A stretch of 64,000 nt of DNA from Evernia prunastri (GCA_003184365.1 NKYR01000005.1:1-64000); one strand, 5' to 3'; numbered from the stretch's first letter, positions 33,930-45,724 are shown. Made by a program: numbers and translations. The notes: generated by a model from the sequence alone, not told the origin.

Positions 33930-36602
33930 CTACCAGCGGCGACTGAAACGGTATCAGGGATTGGCTGGGACACGAGGAAGGATCTGACTCACCTGTACGC
34001 CTCGGCGACTTTGGGTTGACGTTTCTTGAGCTTCGGCGTGTAATCGTCTTCTTGGCGTCTTTTGGAAGTATCTGCCTCATCAGAGGAGGAGTCTCGATTC
34101 CGTTTGCGGCTAATTGATTTCTCTGAGCGCGATTCGAGGGATGAAGGTGTTTGTCCATCTGTTGACAGGTTGAAGAGTCCATTAGCATTAGCATTGCCAT
34201 TGCCATTGCTGTTGCTATGATCTACACCGTTACTGTTGTAGCTAAGGGAATTGGCAGGGGCAAGTCCGGCAGAGTGTGGGCTACCATGCGTTCCATCTGG
34301 ATACGATCGCCGTCTGGAAGGCACCGGGGGCGGCGGAAGAGGAGAACCGAGATTTTGTTGTTTGAAACCCGAACCGTTGGCTTGGTGCTCTGGGGCTACT
34401 TCATCAGAGTCGGACTGTAATCGATGGTGGTCTCCACCAAGACTGGAATTAGGTTAGCAGATGCGCAGAGTCGCGTGTCACCGAGTAGTATACGGAAGAT
34501 GAACCCACATGTCTGCTCTCGACGAGCTTCTACTACGTGACATATGCATATCATGAGGGGAGCTGTGACTAGTGTAATGGTCTGGCCAGGGTGTCGCTGT
34601 GACTGGCTTCGGCGCCCCGGTCACACCTAAAGCTGCAAGGACATCCTCGGTATCATGTCCATTTCTTATCGTTTTCTCGGAGGTCGCAGACTGCGGGGGT
34701 GTCTGGTATTCTTCTTTGATCTCGTGATCCTGGAGATGAGGTCGCTCTATTTTCACAGATTGTAGCGGAGACCCATGAACTGCATTCACTACCTTTCCCT
34801 TGCCTAGCTTTGCTTGAAGCTTCGCTTTGGTCTCTGCCAGTTCACGCTCCATCCTGTCTAGCGAGGTTTTCACTTCCAGAGAATCCTGGTTCATCGAAAC
34901 AGTTCGCGATTGACTGCGAGAATCTCTATAAGTTTCATAACTTGACTCTGGATGGGTGTGACGTTGCTTGATGGTTAACAGGATATCATCAACAGGGATA
35001 ATCTTGCCATCAGCTGAGAGATCAGAAAAAGCAACATCATCTGCATGTTCCTTGTCCCAGTACTTTGTGTCTTTGAAATGCTTAAGGAAAGCTTCGAGAC
35101 CTGTTTCGTTCTGGTACTTTGACTTGCAGCAGCCTCCATCGTGAGATGCTGGCTGTGGGAAAGGTGCTAGAGCATCTGCAACAATAAAGTTTGCCGGTAA
35201 AGGTTGACTGATAAGATTGACAGGCTGCTGTGATACATTGCTAAATTGTAACGTAGCCTGCGGTAAGTCGGGTATGTCAAGAGAATTCAAGTCATCCTCT
35301 CCAAAATCGTAGTCCAGGATCTGAGCTTTGTGGGTGCTCGGTGAGATAGACCGAGATTTTCTAGATGCCGAGGATTGCGTTCGCTGGTCTGGTTGAACTG
35401 TGGCATTATTGCTAAAAGCCTGTTGATTGAATTGGACAGGAGTCGCTGAAGCTGAGGCTGACCTGAATTGTGATTGGTACATCTGGGAGTTGCCGGTATA
35501 TTGAGAGGCCTGGACGGACGCTTGACTGGGGGTCTGAGAACCGTTTGCGTATCCCGTAGCTTGACCATGTGGCGCCATATATGGCTGTTGGTGATAGGGT
35601 GACCCTTGATGGTGGTGGTGTTGGTTACCTTGCTGATTGGCTTGCTGAGATTGATAGTACTGTTGCCATTGCTGATAGTACTGCGCTTGAGCAGGTGAGT
35701 GCGCCGAAAGCGGAGTGGCAGGGCTATGTGCCTGTTGATACTGTGGATTTTGAGGATATCCCGTTTGTCCATGGGGCGGCGGTGGATAACCTTGTGGCAA
35801 GACTTGCGGATGAGCAGGATTCGGAGTATGTTGATGTGCAGTTTTAGGGCGTCTCAGTGGGTTTTGAAAGGCCTGCGGGTTTGCCTTTCCTCTACATTCT
35901 GTATCAGAAAAGTTGTAAGGGAGCTAGATAAGAGACTTACGCTGGAACTTCGCGTATTGGTTCCGGGCAATCCATCGCGAAGTGGCCTGAGTTTCCACAG
36001 TTGAAGCATGGCTGAGGTACTCTCTGGGCGGGACTAGGTCCTTGGGCACGATGATACTGTGGCTGGCACGCTTGCTGGTAAATTCCGTACTGAGAAGTAC
36101 CATATTGCTGAGGACCAGCTAGCTGCTGAGATGAAGTATGGACGGTTTGAGATCCATGATGGGGAGGAGAACCTTGCTGCTGGGTTGCATACTGTTGGGA
36201 TTGATACGGCTGTGGTGCGTATTGTTGCTGGTAGCCATTGTGTCCTTGTTGAAGCTGATGAGACTGCTGCCGCGGATACTGTTGTGCTAGCGGTCCTTGT
36301 TGAGCTTGCTGATAGTGCTGTGTCGATTGGCCTTGCTGTAGTTGCTGATGACGTTGAGCTTGGTACGGTTGATTCTGCTGATGCTGCTGTTGCACAGGGT
36401 ATTCTTGTAGTTGCTGCTGAAACTGCTGCGGAGGTTGATGATTTTGCGGTCTATGATACTGCTGAGCAGGGTGATTGTGCTGGGGATGTTGGTGTTGCTG
36501 ATACTGCTGAGGTTGCTGGTACGGTTGTCCTTGCGCGTACTGTTGAGGTTGTTGATAATGCTGAGGCTGCTGATACTGTTGCTGCCACTGAGTGGCAGCC
36601 AT
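33930..36602 (-). CDS. Gln-rich CCHC zinc-knuckle protein
   Basis: Four exons on the minus strand, 36602-35941, 35891-34509, 34442-33993 and a 13-base last exon 33942-33930, sum to 2508 bases (835 residues). The first 190 residues are almost entirely Gln, Tyr, Pro and His, a prion-like composition. One CCHC knuckle follows near residue 200 (CFNCGNSGHFAMDC), a nucleic-acid binding motif. A second Gln/Tyr/Pro-rich region is followed by a more conserved middle part (about residues 440-560, YWDKEHADDVAFSDLSADG) and a Lys/Arg-rich nuclear-type C-terminus ending YSRRW. The last intron is chosen because it yields this short basic end. I recognise the arrangement as a Pezizomycotina zinc-knuckle protein but not its function. 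Role in RNA binding or transcription is inference. Confidence 0.8.
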
Positions 36603-37333
36603 CCTTGACAGCTACTACTTGAATTCTTGCTTCCTTTGCCGCTAGAAAAAAGGGGACACTGCCTCAGATCATGAAGACGACGGGCGATATCAGAAACTTT
36701 GGACTAGGGACTGTGTGTTCTCGGAAAAAGCTGATCTCTGGCAGGAGTAGGTTTGCAGTTGACAACCAGAGATACTAATGAAGCTCTTGATAAAAATGAC
36801 CCATGACCATGTTTGGGAAATGGGAAGAAAGCCGACTGCGAACGAGTTCTGATTGAGACTAGTTCAAGGAGAACTCCTACAGGCCTCTGAATATCTGCGC
36901 ACCCTATATTGCTCATCAACTTTAAGATGGTTTGACTGGTAGAAAACTTTGACAACAGTGGTTTTTATTAAAGGGGATAATGACTGTGGGAGCATGCAGC
37001 TTACATAGAAGATGTGGTGATTCCTCAAGCAAGAAAGTTGGAAAGAGCGAATTGGGAGGGTCTATATCGAGGGGCTAACGCCTTTCGGATAGCTTCCGCT
37101 CATGGAAAGTCAAATTTTGGCTGACCAGAGTACAACACCAACTGTAGGCTTTGTATCTCCGTCCTTTATTGTCTTCCCACCATGCAATGCAGTCCCATGT
37201 AGTGAAGTAAAGCTCACAATGATTTTGAGACATATTTTACAGCAGGCTTCCGCACTGCAAGAACAACAACAAGCCTTCCTGCATAGCAAAGTGGTCTGAG
37301 AGCATCTGTTTGTTTGGATTGGGAGGCAAAGAC
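36603..37333. promoter_or_regulatory. Divergent intergenic region, zinc-knuckle gene / PPG1
   Basis: 731 bp between the two start codons. Only short ORFs. Contains the 5' leaders and promoters of both genes; no specific motif assigned. Confidence 0.4.
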
Positions 37334-38490
37334 ATGCCCGGTCTTCCAGGTATGTGTCCAACCTTCCTTTGCCCTTTGTGAAAAATATTGGTGTACTGAC
37401 GATCTAATCTAGCAAGCGTCGATCTCGATGAATGTATCGAAAGACTCTACAAGAAAGAACTGCTTGCCGACTCGGTCATAGAGGCAATATGTGCCAAAAC
37501 GAAGGAACTTTTAATGAAAGAGAGCAACGTTGTACATATCGCGGCACCAGTCACTGTGGTTGGAGACATACACGGGCAGTTCTTTGATATGATTGAGATT
37601 TTCAAAATAGGAGGGTTCTGTCCAGATACCAATTACCTTTTCTTGGGTGAGCAGTCCCCAAGAGTGTTCGCGTGCTCGGCAGAAACCCTCTCTTCAGCCA
37701 GTGTCTGTTTACAGCACGGGAAACCTCGCCACTTTGGCAATATAGCAACTCAGTCGCTAACGTCTTCTTCGTTTTAGGCGACTATGTAGATCGTGGCCTC
37801 TTCTCAGTCGAAACAATCTCCCTCCTAGTCTGCCTCAAACTGCGCTACCCCTCCAGGGTGCATTTGATTCGCGGCAATCACGAATCTCGAGGCGTGACAC
37901 AATCCTATGGCTTTTACACCGAATGCAACCGCAAATACGGCAACGCCAACGTCTGGCACTACTTCACCGACATGTTCGACTTCCTCACCCTGTCCGTGGT
38001 GATCAACAACCAGATATTCTGTGTCCACGGCGGATTAAGTCCAAGCATACACAGCATCGACCAGATCAAGATTATCGATCGATTCAGGGAGATACCGCAC
38101 GAAGGCCCGATGGCCGATCTAGTGTGGAGTGATCCGGATCCGGAAAGGGATGAGTTCTCGCTGTCACCCAGAGGCGCGGGCTACACCTTCGGTGCGCAAG
38201 TGGTGAAGAAGTTCCTGGAGGTCAACAAGATGAACCACATCCTCCGCGCGCACCAGCTCTGCCAGGAGGGATATCAAGTCCTGTACGACGACCGGCTGAG
38301 CACGGTCTGGAGCGCGCCGAATTACTGCTACAGGTGCGGGAACATGGCGAGCGTGCTCGAAGTCAGCGATCAGGGAGAGAGGTTTTTCAACGTCTTCGAT
38401 GCCGCGCCGGAGAATGATCTGCATAGGGGGGAGCAGCAGAACCAGCCGAATCAGGACGGTCAGGGCGTTGTGGTGGAGTATTTTCTGTAA
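37334..38490 (+). CDS. PPG1: Ser/Thr protein phosphatase PPG1, PP2A-like catalytic subunit
   Basis: Metal-dependent phosphatase of the PP2A/PP4/PP6 group. Exons 37334-37349, 37413-37646 and 37778-38490 (introns 63 and 131 bp) give 320 residues. Metal-binding motifs are GDIHGQ (about 56-61), GDYVDRG (about 84-90, formed across intron 2) and RGNHE (about 117-121); SAPNYCYRCGN lies near the C-terminus. The assignment to PPG1 rather than PP4 or PP6 rests on LDECIERLYK near the N-terminus and ESRGVTQSYGFYTEC, which resemble yeast Ppg1. The C-terminus is EYFL, close to the carboxymethylated DYFL of PP2A enzymes. In yeast Ppg1 works with the Far complex, controlling mitophagy and glycogen; that role here is inference. 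A 16-base first exon carries the start. Confidence 0.9.
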
Positions 38491-38824
38491 TGATACCAAG
38501 GTTGCATTCAGGGCGGTGGAATCATGTATGCGAGGCATATCGAACGATTGTTCGATCGTCCCATCGTAAATATGCGAACGTCATACGCTTATTTCTGTCC
38601 CCACGCTAAGTAAAGTGCCACGCCCTCGTAAAGTGCCACGCCCGCACGACAGCCAAGAAAAACATAAAAAAATTCTATCTACATATATTCGCAAAGCCAT
38701 TAGAGACCCCACGAGTTGCCTCAAAAAATGCCGTTCCCATTCCCATCTCAGGTCACAGAGTTGTCCCTCATCCAAATAGAGACCGATTTCATACCGAAGG
38801 TAGCCAAGCATAAGCTCCCATATC
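38491..38824. other. Tail-to-tail intergenic region
   Basis: 334 bp between the PPG1 stop and the end of the dehydrogenase gene. No gene seen; the direct repeat GTAAAGTGCCACGCCC-type occurs twice near 38608-38643. Confidence 0.5.
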
Positions 38825-40226
38825 TCACACCGTCTTTCCTCCCAACCACCTATAAACAACGCTAAAATCCTTCCCTTTCTCCGAAGCCTCGACATCCTCA
38901 TAGACGTCTCCCGCCCTCTCCCCCATCTCCACCTTCGCACCCACCCGCATCGCCTCCTCCATCGCCAGCCTCAAATCCTTCTTCATCAGTTCCACTCCGA
39001 AACCGCCGTCGTAGTCCTTCTCCGCCGGCGCTCCCGGGCTGATCCCCGGGACGGGGTTGTTGATCTCGCTGCTCCAACATCGGCCGCTGCTGCCGTTGAT
39101 CAGTTCGCCGAGGATGTGCGGGTCGAGACCCCACCGCAGGCCGAGGTTCATGGCTTCGGCGGTCGCGATGTTGGAGACGGCGAGGAGGTAGTTGTTGGCC
39201 AACTTGCCGGATAGGCCGGCGCCTTGTCCGCCCAGGTGCAGGACTTTGGTGCCCATGAGCGCCAGTATCGGCGTTACCCTCTTCACCAGTCCTCCGGTTC
39301 TGCTGCTGGCGCCCAGCATGAAGGTCAAGGTGCCAGCCCGTGCGCCTACGACGCCGCCGGACATGGGGGCGTCGACAAAGCGACCTTGAGCCGTGCAGTG
39401 AACGGCGTTGGCGACTTCACGGGAGGAGGTGGGGTCGATGGTGGAGCAGTCTATGAAGAGGCGTTCTGAAGTCGGGGAGGAGGAGGATGGGGGCGGTGGA
39501 AGAGGTGGGTTGAGGATGTTGTGGAAGACATTCTTGACGTGGGAGGGCTCAGGGAGGACGGTGACTATGACTTCCTGCGTCTTCATGTGAGCAGTTGGCG
39601 ATCTTGGTTGACGGTTGGATAGAAAATTTGGGAATGGCCATGTCAGAGGATTGGCTTTGATGTGGAATTCGAATCAGGGAAAGGGCTGCATGACGCGAGC
39701 TCCCAACTTAGATCATTGAGGTTGGAACATGCTCATCATACGGAAAATGCTTCACAATTCTTCCCAAGACGGGTCACGTACAGCTTTCTCCGCCACGGCT
39801 CTGGGCGAGCTTGCAATCTCTATGCCCATAAGGCCCATTTCGTTGTTCGAGGTTGAATTGTCCCTCGCAATGCCGACTTCGTTTATAAATTCGGCTGTAG
39901 CCTCTTTGTTGCGGTCATGTATGATCAATGTGTCGCTCGCGGGGATCTTTGCACGTAGGTTTTTGGCCATTGGGTACCCTGAGGAAGGCACGATCCAACC
40001 ATCAGTTGGGGGCACGCTTTCGAGGAGATGGTGGGGCATGCAGGCGCGATAAGGAGAAGTGAAGCTCACCCATTCGCCCAAGACCTATGAAGCCCCATGT
40101 TGCTAAGTTTGAGGGTGTGGAAGCGAAAGAGCGTCTTTTCACAGATGATGGTGAGGATGCTGAGGGGCCTTTGCCTAACATGCAGAGGCGAGGACGAGGG
40201 AATCGGATAGATATGGTAGCGCTCAT
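38825..40226 (-). CDS. 3-hydroxyisobutyrate dehydrogenase, mitochondrial
   Basis: NAD-dependent enzyme of valine catabolism that oxidises 3-hydroxyisobutyrate to methylmalonate semialdehyde. Exons 40226-40070, 39978-39782 and 39574-38825 give 367 residues. An Arg/Ser-rich N-terminal presequence (to about residue 42) fits mitochondrial import. The Rossmann motif GFIGLGRMG is at 45-53, joined by intron 1 to YPMAKNL. The substrate motif FVDAPMSGGVVGA and the catalytic-lysine motif GAGLSGKLANNY follow. Intron 2 is 207 bp, longer than its neighbours; the acceptor at 39575 is preferred since it yields AEKAEVIVTVLPEP, but one 6 bases upstream is possible. A Pro/Ser insertion lies at about 145-155. 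Downstream end is 334 bp from PPG1. Confidence 0.92.
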
Positions 40227-41153
40227 CTTGAACCTATGAGGGAAATGGCGACAGATGGTGGTGTTGAAGAGAGGAAAGAGAATGTGAAGCACGTGAGATA
40301 TGGATAGGGAAAGTGAAAGATGGAGAGTGAGGGTGAAAAGCTGGGGAAGGTTCCAGAGCGGCGGATTGGAAGTTTGAGAGAGCGTTTGAGGGCTCGAGGG
40401 GTTCGTTCCATGCGAGTGACTTCGCTTTGAGTTACTACTTTACACTTTTATCCCTCGGCTGGTGATAAAGTATTAGGTAGTCAGTAGTAGTGTGTAGTTG
40501 GGACTGCTCTCTGATTAGAGCACAGAATTGATTAGGCTCAGCCAATGGAAGAAAGGAATAGATATAATAGGGTCCCGATATTTCCCGCACATGATCATAA
40601 TATGTTCCCATACTAGTACTACAATTCTAAGCGGTTGACACACATGATTGCAGTGCATCGCACAATTCTGACAGGATGCGTGTGCTTTGTGCAGTAGTGA
40701 TATGGTGGTGCAAATAGTGGGGGTTTGAGTGGTAAAAAGCCACTATCTATCCATTGGCACAGCCGCACAGAAGCCCGGGCCAAGTCACATGCCCTTTTCC
40801 GATAAAATCCCGAATCCTCACCATTCATTGGTGTATCTTGTAAAGTGCATTGATAGTAACAGCTGACATAAAAGAAAAGGGTCTATTCTCTTCGTGCATA
40901 CCACAGATTGCAGGGATATTACTTGCGAATTCTACTCCTGGGGCGAGTAGGATAAACCCGTCATCCCCCATCCTGCAAGAGAGCTCCTCCAACGCCTGCC
41001 ATACAAACATATTTGACAGTGCAGGACATACAAAAGGGTATGATGAGAAGGCAAGAGGAAGTTCACGACGCCTGTAGGCACTCAATGCTTGAATCTTGCG
41101 GATACCGATGAAACTGGGTCCCACCCATGGGCAATCCCTCGAGACTGGACAAC
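40227..41153. other. Intergenic, no gene seen
   Basis: Promoter of the dehydrogenase gene plus the 3' flank of the Bqt4 gene. A 99-codon ORF (40825-41124, minus) looks random. Confidence 0.5.
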
Positions 41154-42645
41154 TTAACCGGGCAGCACGAGTGGGATTATAGCTCTGCCTCTGATATCAG
41201 CAACACTCGACATCAGACAAGACGGCTTCATTTGCACATACCCGATAACCAACGTAGCCGCAACCCCGAGCAGAGCTCGCGTCCTCACTTTTTCCTTCTT
41301 CAATTCCTCCTCCAAGAGCCTAGCCTTCTTCGCGGGCTGAAGTTCATTATCGGCAGATCCATCGGACTCTGCGTCCATCTCCTCGGCTTTTCGTTTCGCC
41401 TTGGAGGAACTGCCTTCTCCATCTGCCTCCCTGGCCACTGCTACCATTGCTCTCGCCGTCTCTATCATCTCCTCCGGACGTTCTGGCAACGGCATTTCTG
41501 GATATCCCGTGGGCACTTTGATATCCACAACGGTACTTTCTTCTCTCTTAGTTTCTCCTCCCTCAGCGTCATCCGTGATCTCGACGTTCGATTTGACGCG
41601 AATGTCGAATGTTTTGCCGTCTGCTGATTCTGGCTTCACTGAGGACGTACCGTCAGGCGTGGTATCGTCTAGGGTAGCTTGTAGAGACGCGCTGGCCTCG
41701 CGCGCCGATGCGGCGTCTGCCTCTTTTGTGGCCTTGGTTGCCCTAGGCTTCTTCGTAGATTGTTTGGCAGGACTCGCGTTCTTGGCAGGAGAACTTCCTC
41801 TGGGTCTACCTCTTGATTTGGGTGTTGTAGCACGGCCGGTGGTACCATTCGGAGGTGGTAGGAGAGTCCTGTCATTTGCCGTAAATGTGAATTTTGGTGG
41901 TGTAGAGATGGCCTTCATCGTGGGATCGTCTGTACCTAAAGGGATCGAGGCTTCGTCGAGGAGGGCGTGAATCCATGGAACTATTCCGTAGTCCCGTGCA
42001 AGTTCAATTGCTGGATTGCTGTCAGTCACTCATCGTGCAAGTTCTACCGGAACAGCGCACCGTATAATTCAGAGACCCAAACATTGCCGGCGACCTCGTC
42101 TTGTGCCGTCGATGGCAGGCTCTTGACATAGTCGCGTTCTGAATTCTCCTCTGCATGCTTTGCCCATGGAAAGGCAGCCTTGAACATTCCAGTCGCACTG
42201 ACATAGCCATCAGTGCTACGTCTCTAGAGGCACCATGACATCATCAACTATTGCTCTTCTTGGCGCAGCGACAACTTAAGCACACGTACCATGAGGAAAT
42301 AGACCTCGGGCGTCGGCTGATTTTGATGCGGTGCGAATATCTCAGACCCTTTCAGATTACGTGGTAGCGGAGCGCGGAGGTGTGCATAGTCAAAAGGTCC
42401 TAGGTTTTCCGGCTTTGTAGCATTCGAGGTTCCGACCTGACCGGGTTTCACTGCTAGATTCGTCTGCCCTAGCCTGCGCTTCGCGACGAGTTCGCTGTCT
42501 ATCGTGTGGTAACGGATTAGCAATGAAGGCGGACCCGGAAGTTGAGTGGAATCGTACGAGGTTGGGTCTTTTCCGGCGCGAGGAGAGGATTGCGCTTGCT
42601 TGGCAATGCTCGCTCCGAGGTCCCGTTGATCTGTGCATTCGACAT
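41154..42645 (-). CDS. bqt4: Bqt4-like inner nuclear membrane telomere-anchoring protein (KilA-N/APSES fold)
   Basis: Fission yeast Bqt4 tethers telomeres to the inner nuclear membrane. Four exons: 42645-42558, 42498-42290, 42223-42061 and 42010-41154, total 438 residues. Exon 1 carries the only suitable ATG (MSNAQING...ALPSKRNPLL). The long ORF upstream in the exon 2 frame has no ATG and is not used. The joined sequence gives KRRLGQTNLAVKPGQ, the DNA-binding-type domain (LPRNLKGSEIF, YFLMRRSTDGYVSATGMFKAAFPWA in overlapping parts, AGNVWV) and IVPWIHALLD. A long Ser/Lys/Glu-rich linker follows, containing an AT-hook-like GRPRGS, then a bipartite basic segment and a hydrophobic helix (ALLGVAATLVIGYV, about 398-412) fit to anchor the protein. 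About 25 residues trail after it. Identification is from domain order. Confidence 0.85.
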
Positions 42646-43319
42646 TGCGACTGTGTCTCCAATCCTCTGTCGGTGTTATTGTTGATGTGCCGACCGACGT
42701 CGGTAAGCTTTCCGGGCGGGTGGCAAGCGCGTCACCAAGAAGTGATCTCAGGTTTGCCAGTTGACTTATCGCGTGCCTGATCGTGCACGGAATGGCGCGC
42801 TGGATATAATGTTGTGGCAGTGATGTTGTATATGAACTGTGTGATGGAAAAAAAAATGAAAGGCGGATGAGGTGTTGTTCCGCGTTCAGGCCAAATCGCC
42901 GGGCTAGCCTAGGGGGTGAATCTGGGGGAGGCAGGGTGTTGGAATGGGTGGCTGAAAGCAAATTTGTGGGCTGGCTAGACCTATCGCAAATGCCCGATCA
43001 CAGGGCAATGAAAAATACTACGGGGTACTAAATGATGAAATCAATCCAACCGAGGTTCTTTCTGATGTAGTACAGAAATGATAATGTCGTCGTTGAGGTG
43101 TTGAGAACTCGAGAATCGAGGTCAGTGTTGACGATGGCTGTTTCAAGATATGCGTAGGGCGGAATTCCTGGCCGATTGGATCACTGAAGCGAAACCCCAC
43201 CAATCCCAATCTTCAGACCTGAGCCTTTCATGTCTGCCCTATCACAAAATATACTGAGCTAGTTCAACAACAACAAACAACCCCCCTCATCCGGTATCTT
43301 CCTCAGTCCTTACAACAAT
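42646..43319. promoter_or_regulatory. Divergent promoter region, bqt4 / Rho-GDI
   Basis: 674 bp between the start codons of two divergent genes. An ORF that runs leftward through part of it lacks an ATG and is a shadow of the bqt4 first exons. Near the Rho-GDI start there is a CAACAACAACAAACAACC leader-like stretch. Confidence 0.4.
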
Positions 43320-44396
43320 ATGGCCAACCAAGGCGAGGATGATCTCCAGGCGTCCACCACCGAAGGGTTCAAGGTCGGAGAGAAAAAGACGGTTGAGGAG
43401 TATGCAAAGCTCGGTGAGTGCATGAAGCTAAATATTTTTGACGACGGACCTCCACACACTTCCATATACCCGCTCCAAAAATCCGTTCGTCTGTTCCAAA
43501 GAAAAGAATGCCTTCCTTAAGAAGAATCAAATCTGTGCAAGATCTATATATCATGTTGGACAATCTCATGCCCTTGAAGCGATGCCAATTATCCTACTAT
43601 GATGTCGAGAATCTCTTCGAGGGATCCATATGGGAATCCACTCGGAATTACACTCCACTTCTCTTCTCCTGCAAGCCATCTCCCAACCCCGAGTCGTCTT
43701 CTTGATCAAGTTCCCCCCGTCTTTTCCACACCTCTTGATAGATTCCCTCCTAACATCCGCACCCCCACCAGACCAAAACGACGAATCCCTCAACCGCTGG
43801 AAAGCCTCCCTCGGCATTTCCTCCTCCCCGGCCATCCACGTCGACCCCAAGGACCAGCGCCGCTGCGTCATCAAGTCCCTCGCCCTCGAAGTCGAAGGCC
43901 GCTCCGACATCACCATCGACCTGACCGCCCCCGGTTCCGTCGAGGCGCTCAAGTCGAAACCCTTCACCATCAAGGAGGGGGCCAAGTTCCGCATGAAGGC
44001 GAACTTCGTCGTCCAGCACGATGTGCTGAGCGGGTTGAAGTACTTGCAGGTCACGAAGAGGAAGGGGATCAGGGTTGCGAAGAATGAGGAGATGATTGTA
44101 AGTGCCCTGATTTCGGGAGGATGTAGTCGGAATTGAGGGCTAATGAGACTGCCTGGTAGGGCTCGTTCGCGCCGAATACACAGGATAAGTCTGTGTATGA
44201 GAAAAAGTGTAAGTCTTCGCATTAATTTTCTGGCGCATTCCATCTAACAAGTTTCTCCCTAGTCGAGCCAGATGAGGCGCCGACAGGCATGCTGGCTAGA
44301 GGACATTATGAGGCTGTTTCGAAGTTCGCGGACGATGACGGTCATGATTATTTGAAGTTTGAATGGTCATTCGATATTACGAAGGAATGGAAATGA
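43320..44396 (+). CDS. RDI1: Rho GDP-dissociation inhibitor
   Basis: Cytosolic chaperone that extracts prenylated Rho/Cdc42 GTPases from membranes and keeps them GDP-bound. Exons 43320-43413, 43772-44097, 44160-44208 and 44263-44396 give 200 residues, typical for the family. The N-terminal acidic arm ends in GEKKTVEEYAKL, joined by intron 1 to DQNDESLNRWKASLG. The immunoglobulin-like domain carries FTIKEGAKFRMKANFVVQ, GLKYLQVTKRKGI, and the C-terminal EEAPTGMLARGHY-like segment here reading DEAPTGMLARGHY, ending WSFDITKEWK. Intron 1 is 358 bp, several times the local norm; the acceptor at 43771 is chosen by family alignment. Transcribed away from bqt4. Confidence 0.93.
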
Positions 44397-44691
44397 GCAT
44401 GGTAATATTGCATGGTTGAACACTAGCGAATAATGTATTTGCAGAGCATAGACCCTTGCCGCCATCAATGCCGGTATCTTCAGACATGAAATGATGAGAG
44501 AGCGCATGCTGCGCAGTGTGGAATGATCGTCGAGCTCCATCGCCTATGATGAAATCCAGAACCTCCCTCATCGCCCGGATCTCCATTCTTGAAAGTGTCC
44601 CCCAGCGCCGGCTGATTCTAATATGAATTCTGCAAGTCAGATCGTGTAAGATGGTAAGAGGCGGTAAACTCACTGAGCGATAGTAACAATG

Positions 44692-45445
44692 CTATTCCTG
44701 CTCGCTTGCCGCAGCCCTGGAAGTTGGCGCTGAAGGTTTGACATAGTAATCAGAGCGACAAGCCTTGAAGTCGACAATATGACGTTTGCTGCCAACTCTC
44801 AACGCGTATTGCGCAAATATCAGATCAAAAAGGAAGTCCTTTGGCATCTCCTGTCTGCGCTCCTCGACCAACTTGCTGGGAGTCAGAATACATTTGCATG
44901 CCATGTAGTCGACTAGGAGTCTCCGTAGTGGAGCCGTGTCGGGCGTATCATCGTAGACTTTATGAAGGTGTTTCGTCGAGAATTCGTGGGTTACTTCTAT
45001 CTGGTCGATCACAATATCGATAGCCAAATTCTGTAGATCCGGGATGCCGTACTTCTCTCCAAAAATATAGAGACCAGATAGTGAAGAGGCTATGACACCT
45101 CCCTCAATCTCATTATTCGTCAAGATGCTGTCCGTGTACACCCACAGCTGGAAAAGCTTGAACACGGCGATGCTCTCGTCAGGGAGCTCGAGGACCTGCT
45201 CCCGAGCTTCCAGGAAGTTGCCCTCGAACTTCGCATTGAAGAAGGGAGAGACATTGCAGAGAGTCCTCTTGTGCATCCTGAATTCCTCTTGACTCGAGCC
45301 AACCTTCACGATGACTATGGTATCGAAGGAGTCACTGCGGATAGTCAAATTGTTCAGCTTTCTCGTTTTGCGGTGCAGAGAATTACCGGTCGATTCGGGG
45401 CTTCTTGTTCACATGCCCTGTAGAATTTCCCGAGTCCTCCGACAT
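44692..45445 (-). CDS. BTB/POZ domain protein
   Basis: Two exons, 45445-45387 and 45334-44692, intron 52 bp, 233 residues. A short Ser/Lys-rich leader (MSEDSGNSTGHVNKK) is joined by splicing to the BTB fold: DSFDTIVIVKVG, FRMHKRTLCNVSPFFNAKF, then FLEAREQVLELPDES and VFKLFQLWVYT. Fungal proteins of this kind (BTB alone with a helical C-terminal half) are numerous and usually uncharacterised; some are substrate adaptors for CUL3 ligases, which is only an inference here. No Kelch, MATH or zinc-finger domain. It is tail to tail with Rho-GDI, 295 bp apart. Confidence 0.88.
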
Positions 45446-45724
45446 CTTGGCTGTTATTATGTAACCGGCGATGATGTGTTGAGATGTAAATAAGAAATAG
45501 GAAATAAATGCGGAGAATTTGAATCTTGGAAGTGGATTTTGCGGGTTGTTGTTAGAATGAGGAAGGCACGATGTTGTCATTCGAAACGGTGACAAACGCG
45601 GCTGAAGTGATTTTGCGTCAGCGCACTTGAAGGACTCGATCGAAAAGAGCAGATGTATCGCTTATAGCGTGTGGCCAACAGTTGATCCAGCAGCGACATA
45701 GTAGACCTCTCCAGGATGGCATTG

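Noticed and set aside
36059..36622. Plus-strand ORF of 187 codons rich in Ala, Val and Asp
   Set aside because: It is antisense to the Gln-rich exon of the zinc-knuckle gene; the composition is the shadow of CAG/CAA codons.
42290..42961. Minus-strand ORF extended upstream to 42961 as the Bqt4 N-terminus
   Set aside because: It has no ATG in frame, and its upstream part does not look like the family; the 42645 exon does.
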